32,304 nucleotides of DNA from positions 1 to 32,304 of the forward strand of contig JASWJB010000410.1 of NCBI GenBank assembly GCA_032433595.1. Direction: 5' to 3'. The stretch comes from Conoideocrella luteorostrata (lineage: Eukaryota; Ascomycota; Sordariomycetes; Hypocreales; Clavicipitaceae). Of the stretch, positions 1-10,483 are shown piece after piece. The translations under genes and the position numbers were made by a program. The notes under the pieces were generated by a model. The model was not told where the DNA came from, did not search any database, and saw only the letters and a list, made by a program, of their open reading frames with translations. How positions within the stretch are numbered: the stretch's first letter is position 1; each line of letters begins with the position of its first letter.

Positions 1-175
1 TTTGTAATTTTTGTAATGTAATGTAATTTTTGTAATGTAATGTGTAATGTAATGTAATTACAAAATTCTATATGTAATTATTGTAATTTGTAATGTAATT
101 TGTAATGTAATGTAATAATTACATTACATTACAAATACTACATTTGTAATTGTAATGTAATGCAATGCTCTGAAT
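1..175. repeat. TGTAAT-rich simple repeat with perfect inverted repeat
   Basis: The first 175 bases are built almost wholly of TGTAAT/TGTAA units, with reverse-complement ATTACA units at 118-135. Bases 99-116 and 118-135 are an exact 18-base inverted repeat with a single-base spacer. TpG is frequent here but nearly absent in the RIPed DNA that follows, so this tract has a different mutational history or a repeat-driven origin. It continues off the left end. It does not resemble the LTR at 5150-5568, so it is not the missing 5' LTR. Confidence 0.8.
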
Positions 176-889
176 ATAAGTATACTATTATAGTACTAAA
201 ATATAAAAGTATTAATATTATTATATAAAATAAATATATACTAAATATATATACTAGGAAAAGTAATTAAATAGTATTAAGGGGAAAAATATATTAACTC
301 TTAAAAATATAAATAGTTACTAAGAATAAAAGCCTATAGGATAACTAACTATAATATATATAACCTATTATAATATTTAAAATACTTACTAAATAAGGCA
401 AGGGAATAGCATAAATAGTAATTTAAAACACTAAAAATATACTAAGATATAAGGTAATTATTTAAGCTATATAAAAAGAATAACCCTATAGAAGCTAAGA
501 AATTATAATAATAAAACAAGGATTACTATAATAAATAGTATTAATATAGTGTATAAAACTATTAGTAAAAATATATAATAAACTATAAAGATTATTATTA
601 TAATTAATATATAGAAATAAAATATTAAATATATATATAACTTATATATTTATATAAATAAAAAATAGGTTTTAAATAAGCTATTAAAAATAATAATACT
701 ATAAAATAGTATAAAGAAATTTAAAAATAAATTAATAAAGAAACTATTTTAAATTTAAAAAATAAGGTATATTATTTATAAAAGGGCTATAAACTAGCTT
801 AATAAAAAAGAAACTAATAACCCTATATAAAACTAATAATAATAGAATATAATATAAGCTAGTATTAAAAGCTAAGATCTTAGAGTATT

Positions 890-3800
890 ATATAAAAGCA
901 CTTATAAATAGTAATATAATAAATAACTATATCTTACCTAGAGTTATTAATTATTACTAATTACCCTAGAATATAAAAAAGAAACCTTATTAACTTTATA
1001 ATATTAAAGAAAAAATATTTTCTTATAATAATAAAATAATTAATATAAAAATTCCTTACTTACTATTTATTATTTAAGAATATTTTAAAACTATTATATA
1101 TAATATTATAAATATATTAAAATATAATATAATCCTAGGATACTTATAGCTAAGGGAGAGTAACTTATTAATTAACTAAAGGACTAGCTATTTATATTAA
1201 GATAATAGTATAAACTAATAATATTAAAATAATTTAAAAAAAGTAAAATTTTATTATAACTTAACTACTATAAAAATAAGTAAAATATATAAAGTAAAAG
1301 CTAAACCTATAATAATAAAGACTATATTATAACTTAGAATATATTATAAATAAATAAAATTAAAGAATTATAAGATCTAAAGAGTTATTACTACTTTAAG
1401 GAAAAACCTTATATATATTAATAATATAATAAAAAAGCCTATAAAAATAAAAAAAAGTCTTAAAATAAAGGAAAAATAACTAAAAAATATCCTAAAGGAA
1501 TACTAAAAGTATATTAAACTATTTTAAGAAGAACTTAATACTAAAGTATTAAAATATAATAAATAGAATTATAAGATTATTCTAAAAGAAAGAATATTAA
1601 TAATATTTAATAAAATCTATAGCCTTAATAAAAAGTAACTAAAGATACTATAAAAATATATTAATAAAATATTAGCTAAAGGCTATATATAAATATTAAC
1701 TTTAAAAGTAAAATACTTTATTATATTTATATTAAAGAAAAATAAGAAATTATAACTTATTATAAATTATTAATAACTTAATAATATTATTATTAAGAAT
1801 TAAATATCTTTACTACTTATTACTAAATTATAAGATTAATTATATAAAATAAATTAATTTATAGCTTTAAATCTTAAAGAAGCTTATAACTTAATTTAAA
1901 TTAAAAAAAGTAATAAATAAAAAATAGCTTTTAGAATAAAGTTTAAACTATTTAAATACTTAATTATATTATTTAAACTTATTAATATACTTATAATATT
2001 CTAAAGAATAATTAATAATATACTATAAAAATACCTTAATATTTTTATAGTTATATATCTTAATAATATCTTAATTTTCTTAAAGAATCTTAAAGAATAT
2101 AAGAAATATATATATAAAGTTTTAGTAATACTTTAAAATATAAAGTTATTAATAAAACTAAAGAAAAGTAAGTTTTATATATAAAAAGTAAACTTTCTTA
2201 AATATATTATTTAACTTAATAAAATATAAATAAAAAGAATAAAAGTTAAAGCTATTAAAGAATAATTAACACTAAGAAATATTATAAAGGTATAAAGTTT
2301 CCTAGGGTTTATAAACTATTATTAATAATTTATAAAGAACTTTAGAAAAATTATAATATTATTATATAAACTTATAAAGAAAAATAAAACATAGGAATAA
2401 AGTAATTTAATATAAAAAGCTTTTAATAGTATTAAAAAATTAATACTCTTAGAACTAGTTTTAATTATATTTAATTTAAAAAAACTAATAAAACTAGAAA
2501 CTAATATATTTAATTTTATACTAAGTATATAAATTAAGTAAAAAAATAATAATAAAAAAATATATTTAATAGCTTTTTATTTAAAAAAGCTATATAAAGT
2601 AAAACTTAATTACCTTATTTATAATAAAGAATTCCTTATTATTATTAACTTATTTAAGGAATTTTAATATTACTTATTAAGTATAAAATATTATATTAAA
2701 GTTTATATAAATTATAAAAATATTATATACTTTTCTATAATATAATAATTAAATAAATAATAAATTTAATAAGTAAAATACCTCTTAGAATTTAATTATA
2801 AAATTACTTATTAAAAGGGATTAAAAAATAGTAAAGTAAATACTTTTAGCTAATAAAATAACTATAATATAGGAATACTTATTATTAAAGAATAATTACT
2901 TAAGTTTAATATATAAAGAAATTTATAATAATAATAGTTAAATATAATTTTTAAGGTAATATTAAATAATTTAGTATACTATTAAGTACTATAGTAAATA
3001 AAAGAATATATTAAATATATTTAGGAAGTACCTATTAAATATAATATAAAGTAGTTTAATATATTATAATATAAAAGAAAAGTCTAAATACTACTAAAAC
3101 TATAGAAAAAATACATAAAAATCCTATATATATATTTTATTTTAGGATATTAAGGGATATAAAAAATAATAAATAAAATATAATAAAGTTATAACTTCCC
3201 TAGACTTAAGAAAATTATATAAAAAGTAATTAAAAAATATATAAAATATATATAAAATAAAGCCTTTAGGTATAAACCTTATAAATACTTATAACTACTT
3301 TAGGTGCTATAAAAGCCTTAGGAATTTATTATATTTAACTATATTATTAAGTTATTATTATCTAAAGAACCCTTAATAAATATTAAATATAATAATATAT
3401 TTATAATTATAAATAAACTTATAAAATATAGCTACTTTTTACTATTTAAAGAAGTAAGTAACACAAAAGAATTAGCTTATATATTCCTATAAATAATTAT
3501 AAGTAACTATAAATTACTAAAGAAAATTATCTTAAATAAAGGAACTATATTTACTTTTAACTTTTAATAAGCCTTAATAGTATAATTAAGAATAAAATAT
3601 AAGCTTAGTATAGTATATTACTTATAAACTAATAAATAAACTAAAAGATTAAATTAAATATTAAAATAATACCTTTAATATTATATTAACTATAACTAAA
3701 ATAATTAAGTAAAAAAATTACTAATAGCTTAACTAGCTTATAATAATATAGTTATAGAATTTATAAAAATATTATTAATATATATAAACTATAAATATAA

Positions 3801-4374
3801 TCTAAAAGTCTTTAGGACACTTATATAAGGGCTAGATATAAAGAAAGCTATATTAAACACAAAGAATATATAGAAACTTTATAAAGAAATAAGAAAAAAA
3901 CTTAAATTTATTTACACTAAAATACAAAAGTACTATAATTAAAAAAGATTAAAGAAACTAATCTTCTTAGGGGAAAATATAGTTTACTTACTTTAATAAA
4001 ATATTAAAATAATATAACTAAGTAATAAGTTAAATTATAAAAAATTAAAACCCTTTAAGATAAAATAATAGATTTTAGAAAATAACTATAAACTCTTATT
4101 ATTAATAATAATATAAATACACTTAATATTTTATATTTTACTCCTTAAACTAGTACTAAAAAATATACTAGCTAAAGAAGATATTAAAGTCTTAAATAAA
4201 ATAAAATATAAGGTAAAATAAATAATAAATATATAAGTAAAAGGGAAAAAATAATAATATTTTATTAAATAAAAAGGATATAAATTAAAGGAAAACACAT
4301 AAGAATTAGTTTAAAATTTAGGAAACTATAAAGACCTATTATAGTAATTTAATAAATATACTACTAAGAAGTAG
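890..4374 (+). pseudogene. Degenerate gypsy pol: PR-RT-RH-IN-chromodomain
   Basis: Reading positions congruent to 1 mod 3 shows the whole polyprotein despite dozens of stop codons. Protease lies near 895-1200, with its DSG reading as NSN at 907-915. Reverse transcriptase covers about 1500-2300, and its catalytic YLDD reads YLNN at 2056-2067. RNase H covers about 2600-2870. Integrase runs from about 3230 to 4000, with the first catalytic Asp read as Asn at 3412-3414. A chromodomain follows at about 4200-4350, and the frame stops at TAG 4372-4374. No indel is needed over about 3.4 kb; only transitions have accumulated, with many TGG, CAG and CAA codons now stops. The chromodomain assigns the element to chromoviruses, which in known members target heterochromatin marks. 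Confidence 0.85.
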
Positions 4375-4429
4375 GAGGATTTCTTACTAAAATATTAAGA
4401 AAAAGGTTTAAATTATTGCTTAATACTAC

Positions 4430-4850
4430 GTTTTAATTAATTACGTTAAGGGCGCCTAATAACTACGCGTTAATTACTACTTTAGACTCTTAATACTTCT
4501 TCTCCTCTAACTTATTTAATAATTATAACCCTAAATAAGCTATTTTATTTCCTTTTAATAATAATTAATATTTCTACCTATATAAGTGTTCTAAATAATT
4601 TAAAAACTTATCTAGATTTAACTACACTTAGCGTAAGATAGTATAATAAGAAGCAAGGAGCTCCTTTATAGACTCTTTCTCTTAGTTTAAATATTTTAAC
4701 TCTATAATAATTTAACCCACTATAAAATAATAGTTAGCTAAAGAAAAACGCTAGGATAAGAAGATTCCTACACATAAGAACTAATAGCTACTCCTAAAGC
4801 ATTATAGGCTTTACCACAATAGACACATTCCCCACACTTAGAAGCTTGCT
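4430..4850 (-). pseudogene. Degraded antisense frame with Cys cluster, between pol and LTR
   Basis: On the minus strand a broken reading frame can be followed. It starts near 4842 with a Cys-rich segment (C-x2-C-x2-C spacing, SKCGECVYC). A charged, helix-like tail at about 4600-4430 reads approximately as LLNKLEEKKY followed by ESKVV. Several in-frame stops fit TGG/CAG/CGA codons changed by RIP. The layout (Cys cluster, then acidic or coiled tail) resembles zinc-cluster hypothetical proteins I associate with the 3' non-pol segment of some Pezizomycotina gypsy elements. That family link is from memory and tentative. CpG-containing words such as GGCGCC and ACGCGT survive here, unlike in pol. 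Confidence 0.4.
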
Positions 4851-5130
4851 TAACTATCTTATAATAAAACCCCTTTAAGGAATAAAAAGAATATAATATA
4901 ACTTTAAAACTATAAGTAAGGATATAAGCTAATAAGGTATTACAGCAATAAGTAAAATCAGATTTACCTAATAAATATTATAAGTTACAAGGTTTTAATT
5001 TTATAACATAACTAAATATAGCGTTAAGAGGATATTTTAACAGAAAAAAACAAAGAAGGAAAACTTATAGAAGCAATTTCTAGGGATAACATAACTATTT
5101 ATAGTATAACTAGGTCTTAGGGCAAAGACC

Positions 5131-5144
5131 TTTCGAAGGAGGGA
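5131..5144 (+). other. Polypurine tract of the retrotransposon
   Basis: A purine run (CGAAGGAGGGA) lies directly before the LTR start. This is where plus-strand DNA synthesis is primed in LTR retrotransposons. Its position just 5' of the inferred LTR edge at 5150 supports that boundary. Confidence 0.65.
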
Positions 5145-5149
5145 TATTA

Positions 5150-5568
5150 TATTATAACCCTATAAAACAGGTCGCTAGATAGGTTAACTATATGGGTCAC
5201 TCTAGGCTAAGGTCACTAGCACAGAAGAATAGTTAGCCCTATAAGGCAGTAGGGAGCGCTTACCTATAGTATAAGTGAGCACGGCTCCCGCTTACCCTCT
5301 GCTTGGTATAAGCACCTATAATGCTCACAGGTAACGTAAGTAAGCATTATACTATATAAGCACCACTAAATTACACTCTTTAGATATCTTAGATAGTTAG
5401 TCTTTAATAAGTTATTTAATCTTTATAATTGTTTATCTGCATCTATTAATTACCTAAACCATTGCGACGTAACATCTCTTTGCTTAGAACAAACAACGCC
5501 CTGTAACCTCTGCTAACATAAACCACGACTTAAGGTTTATCCCTTGGGAACTAACCACAACCGTCACA
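5150..5568 (+). repeat. 3' LTR (about 419 bp)
   Basis: The LTR begins with TATTATAACCC, which fits a RIPed TGTCATGACCC-type start, and ends in GTCACA, giving TGT...ACA-type ends. A TATA-like TACTATATAAGC lies near 5348-5360 in the U3 part. Unlike pol, the LTR retains many CpG, CpA and TpG dinucleotides (for example GTGAGCACGGCTCCCGC near 5274-5290), so it is much less mutated. The exact edges are inferred from end motifs, because no second LTR copy is available in the window for comparison. Confidence 0.65.
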
Positions 5569-7640
5569 TCTATATACTTTTATTATTATTATTAATAATT
5601 AGCTCTTTTATTACTTTAAGAGCTTAGTCTCCCCTTAAGTTATTTAATAAGACTTAGATTAGTTTCTATATAATAAGGAACTAAATTTTACCCTTTTTAT
5701 CTTACTTTATATCTTTAAGCTTATTAAGTTAAAAGTAGGTTTTATAATAATATTACTTTTTACTATTTTATTATTATATTTAAATTAATATAAGAAAACT
5801 TAATAAATTTTTTAATTCTTTAGAACCTTCTTAACTAAAGGTTTAATAAGGTACTTTATATTTTTAAGCTAGACTTCCTATATATTATAATACTTTTTGC
5901 AAGGGAAAATAGCACTTCTTTAACCTTTCTTAGTTATTAATTTAAGGTAAAGCTTAGGAATTATAGCTATAATAAATATATTTTAATATTATTAATATAG
6001 TTTAGTAAGGAGCTACTTAATAAATAAAAAAACAAAAGGTAATACTTTACTTATATAATATATAATATTTATAAAACACTTAAATAATTTACTTATACTT
6101 ATAATAAGCTACTTTAAACTTTTTAGGACTAATATTTAAGGTAACTATAGTTATAAAAGCATTATTAGTAATAGCGTAAGGTATATTATTACTAGTATTT
6201 AGTATTAATATATTATTTACTATAAGTTTAAATTAACCTAGTAAAAGATTAATAAGTCCCCTATAAGTTAAGTTATACTAAGTATTAAAGTGTTTTCCTA
6301 GAGTAGTATTACTTAAGTCTATACTATAGATAATAGTATACCTAGAAATAATTAATAACTATAGTGTTATGCTATATATATTATAATTAACTATTAATTA
6401 ATATAATTTAATAAATAAATATAAATATATATAATAAATAAAAAAATATAAAGAAAGGTAAATATATTAAAGGAATAAAAGAGTTAAAAAAAATCTAAAT
6501 AAAGCTAGATTTAAATAGTTTTATGTTTATATATTATTTTAGCTCTTACTAGTTATATTATCCTTCTTTGCCTTATTCTCTTTTACTATATATTTATTTA
6601 TATATTATTACTAACTTTACCCTAGAGAAATACCTTAAATATATTAATTAAAGGTATTATCTTAATATATAACTAAATTAAAAGCTAAACCTATAAGCTA
6701 AGGCTTAAATCCTAGTGTTATTATACTAAAAGTCCTTGCCTTAACTAAATAAATAGTATAACTTAACTAAAGGAGTAATAGCTAATAGGATATTATTAAT
6801 TAGTAAGCCTATAATTTAAGCCTATATTTTAATAAATAAAAAGCTATTACTTATTATTATATTTATTTAATTAATCCTTATTTAACTATAAGTATTAATT
6901 AAATAATAAATATATAACTATATTATAAGCATAAAAAAAGGGCACTATAGTTATATATTTAGGGCTAATATTAATTAAATAATAGGGTTTTATTAGTTAT
7001 ATAGGAAATATAAGGTTTAAGGGCTTTAAATAGTATATAAAGTTAGCTTATATTTTTATTCTTAGTAAAGGTTATAAAATAATATTATATTAATAGTTAG
7101 TTAGCTTATAATAAATATAATAGCTTTAGTCTTATATTATACTTCTTAATTACTTTTTAATAGCTAAGCTTTTCTAAAACTCTAGAATAAGTAAAATAAA
7201 ATATTAAGAGGTTATTTAATTAAATATTTTAATATCCTATTTTATTAACTTTAATATATAAAAACTTATACTAATTATAAGAATACTCTAAGGAAATAAA
7301 GTAGCTATAGGGATATAGTATATAAAATCTTTATACTTAATAGTAATTATAGTAGTACCTCTTAGTAAGGTAAGGTTTATTAGTTAGTTAGTTAATTATA
7401 CTATTATGCTTAGTCTTCTTATTATTTATATAAAGCTACTTTAGTAGTGTATATATATATATATTTACTACTACTACTAAATACAGGATTTTTTTTATTA
7501 GTAAGTTATATAATTATAGAACAATAAAGGGGCACAGAGAAGGAGTAAAATAGAAGAGTTAAGTGAATTTTAGACATTACTAGTGTAGGCAGAGGTACTT
7601 ATATATTAAAGGAGGAGTGACATAAAAGGTGTTAAGATGG
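5569..7640. other. AT-rich RIPed DNA, ancestry not identified
   Basis: Two kilobases of strongly AT-biased sequence with RIP-like dinucleotide loss and no open frame of useful length. I checked short stretches in several frames on both strands for RT, integrase or DDE transposase signatures and found none I could defend. It includes a (TA)n run near 7450-7465. A gradual recovery of GC starts about 7500 and normal composition is reached by about 7640-7690. Confidence 0.7.
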
Positions 7641-7700
7641 TTAGTGGGCGGGTGGGTTAATGTCAGCTTACAAGACCACGTGATGGGGGCCCTAGAGCGA

Positions 7701-7782
7701 ATCAGAAAACGGAAGCGCTAACTGCAACACATGCATTACAACCAGAGTGCATGTGTTGCAATCCGTGAATCCGTTTTCTGAT
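7701..7782. repeat. Nested palindrome upstream of the recombinase gene
   Basis: Outer arms ATCAGAAAACGG (7701-7712) and CCGTTTTCTGAT (7771-7782) are exact reverse complements. Inside them, TGCAACACATGCA (7723-7735) and TGCATGTGTTGCA (7748-7760) form a second exact 13-base inverted repeat around a 12-base loop. A third, direct copy of the outer arm word (AATCAGAAAACGGGA) occurs at 7899-7913. The structure lies at the compositional border, about 330 bases before the DUF3435 start codon. It could be an element end, a recombinase binding site or a small MITE-like insertion; the sequence alone does not decide. Confidence 0.75.
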
Positions 7783-7940
7783 GGATTTGCATCGGTTTTT
7801 GGATGGTCGGAACACCCACCCCGCTTGTACTGTCCAGGATTGGTTGGAGGTACCAGCCTTTGTAGTGTGTACAACGAGTGCGGGTCCGACCTCTATGGAA
7901 TCAGAAAACGGGATCCGGGACACTAGCGACAATCCTTATC

Positions 7941-7996
7941 AGTACAAGCACAACAAAGTATAAGCACAACAAGTGCAAGCACAATAAGTACAAAAG
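7941..7996 (+). repeat. Tandem repeat, 15-16 bp unit, about 3.5 copies
   Basis: Units at 7941-7956, 7957-7972 and 7973-7987 are versions of AGTACAAGCACAACAA, followed by a partial copy to 7996. It ends about 113 bases upstream of the recombinase ATG, so it lies in the promoter or 5' leader. Confidence 0.75.
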
Positions 7997-8108
7997 AGTT
8001 TGATGTTCGTTGCCCGCTTTAAAAAAATTCAGTGGACCAAAAATTTGATGTTTATCTCTGCGTGTCAAACTTGTTACATTTGTCGAGCGGGAGCAACTGA
8101 CCTATCTA

Positions 8109-10483
8109 ATGGACCTTAGTCGTGCTGAAATCGAAGCTTACCAGCGACGGCTTCGAGAGGATGAAACGCCTGAGCCCGAGCCATTAGATGTCAATGATTT
8201 ACGAGACATCTGGGAACGCGGAAATGCGCGGCGGCCTCTCCCTCCAAACCACTCCATAAACCATAAAGCAGATCTGGTTCGCATTGAACGCAAGTGGAAG
8301 ACGTTTTGCAGTACGCTTAAAGTGGCTGACTGGAAAAAAGCGATCCAAACCATGACTTTCGAAAATAGAGGCCTTGCTGAAGCATTTTTACGGTATCTTA
8401 TTCGCATTTCAAAGCAAAGAAAAGGACGACAAATCACTGCTCAAAGCTCTATCCGAGTTTATTCAAGAAAGCTCCATGGGCTCATCAAAAAGTACACAGG
8501 GCAAGACCCAGAGCCAGAGCTTGTCGCGCATCTCTACAAAGTTGTCGTTACAGAAATCACCCCTACATATGGCCTTAGGAGGGAGCCAAAAATGAAACCA
8601 ACAATGGGACCTGATCTCTTCATCTATCATATGCACTTTCTCTGGGCGAAAGATATTGCACGCTTTCACATAGGTCTTGACAGAATCGACGACATCGCTA
8701 TTCGTCAAATATGCATGTGGACTGGCTGCCGAAAGCACGAATTAGTGTACAACAAGCCTTCTAACCAAGAAGCAATCGTGAAAGAATATGATGACGAATC
8801 AGATGCATACACAGATGTGGATATCAATATCAAAGAACCAGGCCAGGTACGCCGCTGCTGGGTTTGCGATGACATAGAAGAACGCAATGACCCTCGTCTC
8901 CAGGTGCTTTGCTGGGAAGACATTGACCTCTGGATTCTACAAGACCCGGAACACAGTGGTGGTCGAGATAAGCTTGCCATGCAGGTCCTTTTCCGATTCC
9001 ACAAAGGACACAACAATAAGATTGAGCCCACTTGGTTTTTGTTCGTCGAAGAGGAACGTCCCGGGTTGTGTCCTGTGTCGCACGTTCTCGCTAAAGCCTT
9101 AGCCGAGAAGGTAGTTGCTACTTCTGGCTATCAGACAAATGCAGAGCCATATTTTAACACTAATATCAGCCGCAAAGCAGTTAAAATTAGGTGGAAGAGC
9201 GAGTGGCGACATAAGCCTGTCTTTAGACGAACTCTTAATGCCCTGGGAGAGAAATCGGACGAGCCGCTTACTGCAGCGACCTTTGATAGCCACTCTGACC
9301 GATTAGGTATTGCAATGGGGCTTTCAGAAAAGCTTTCGCAGTATTCTTATCGGCGTGGATTTGCTGAAACTATAGACAGTGAGTTCGCGTTACGTAAAGC
9401 ATAAATATGGATACTTAGGGCTAACGAAAGCAAGAAAACTATCGCCAATCGGTCAGAGATCAAAGTTTAAGGCACAGGCCTAATAGTACCACCTATCAGA
9501 GTTACTATCATAACGCACGCATGAATGCTGTTGTACAGGATGCATTCCTCGGCCGACAAACGGACTCTCCATATTTAGCGCTCTTGAATCACATGGGCCT
9601 CCGCATGGATGAAAATGCGCCAACAAGTATATGCGACGACGTGATGAGAATGATGGGCTCTAACAGAGCTATTCATCGGTTAGAAAATGAGTCCGGCCGT
9701 CTCAAGGTGGAATTAACCGAGAAGTTTGGACGCCCAAGTCGTGCAACACCCAAAGAAAAAGCAAGATATGCAGAGATAAAGTCAGATCTCAGGACAGCCC
9801 GCCAAAAGCATCGAAGAAAAGCTTTCAAAATCATACGCAAGGGCCACTTTGACAAGAAGGATGAGGAAGAGTTACAAAACCAACTGCAAGGAATCCCTGC
9901 AACAGCCCCAGTAGAACAACAAGTCCAGCTTTTACCGGAGCGCCAAAGAATCGCCTCCATTTTATGCGACAATACCGAAGACCTCACAGATAAAGAGATC
10001 GTTAGCAGGAAGATTGAAGCTATCAATAGCATGGTTGCGTATGCTTTTGTAGCTGAGCCGCTTATAAGAGCTTCTAAAAATAAGCTCAAAACAACAACGG
10101 CTGCCAAGAAGACAGTTTTACCTAGACAATTAGGACGTCCTATAGCGCCCCGGCCGATCAGCACAAACGCAAGCAACACAGACCCACAACTCCCTACACC
10201 ACCCCCGCCATATATTCGTATTGATCCACGCCGCGGCTTGGAGTGTACTCTCACTCTGACCCGTAAAGCACCTGAGTCATGTATTTGGTGCAAAAAGACT
10301 TACACACGCAGGGCCATGTTATGGAACCATCTTGAGGATCATCTCAGCCTGGCAAACGGTGGAGCAGTGGAGTGTCCTGCATGCTCTGAAGTGTTTATCA
10401 ATCCAACAGCGTTCAAAGCGCACGCGGATCAAGCTCACGGCAAGAGTTTCCGACCAGACAAATCATTTGACGAGATGGTGTAA
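8109..10483 (+). CDS. DUF3435-type tyrosine recombinase with two C2H2 fingers
   Basis: Exons 8109-9378 and 9435-10483 give about 772 aa. The intron 9379-9434 (56 nt) has donor GTGAGT, branch GCTAAC and acceptor CAAG. Without splicing, the frame stops at 9404 and the catalytic end is lost; splicing joins the two halves in frame. Recombinase features are box I TGCRKHEL (Arg208), YSYRRGF (Arg415/416), then LRH (His437) followed ten residues later by a Tyr pair (447/448). These fit the R...R-H...Y plan of tyrosine recombinases of the DUF3435 superfamily, which includes Starship captains. Two C2H2 fingers (C-x2-C-x12-H-x4-H) lie at about 706-726 and 737-758 and probably bind DNA. The gene shows no RIP damage although it adjoins RIPed repeats. 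A GTAAGT overlaps the stop codon, so a further 3' exon cannot be fully excluded. It looks intact; captain status is unproven. Confidence 0.85.

Larger units (their letters stand above)
176..5568 (+). mobile_element. RIP-degraded Ty3/gypsy chromovirus retrotransposon, 5' end missing
   Basis: This is a full-length-sized LTR retrotransposon relic of the chromodomain-bearing Ty3/gypsy type. Pol domains occur in canonical order (protease, RT, RNase H, integrase, chromodomain), followed by a polypurine tract and a 3' LTR. The 176-890 stretch would correspond to gag, but is too mutated for me to recognise a CCHC knuckle. No 5' LTR is visible, so the left end is truncated or lies outside the window. 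The interior is close to pure A/T with CpA and TpG nearly lost, and differences from family consensus are almost all C-to-T or G-to-A. This is the classic RIP pattern. It cannot encode functional proteins. Confidence 0.85.

Noticed and set aside
1..175. Left tract as the 5' LTR of the chromovirus
   Set aside because: No similarity to the 3' LTR at 5150-5568, and only TGTAAT-type repeats are present.
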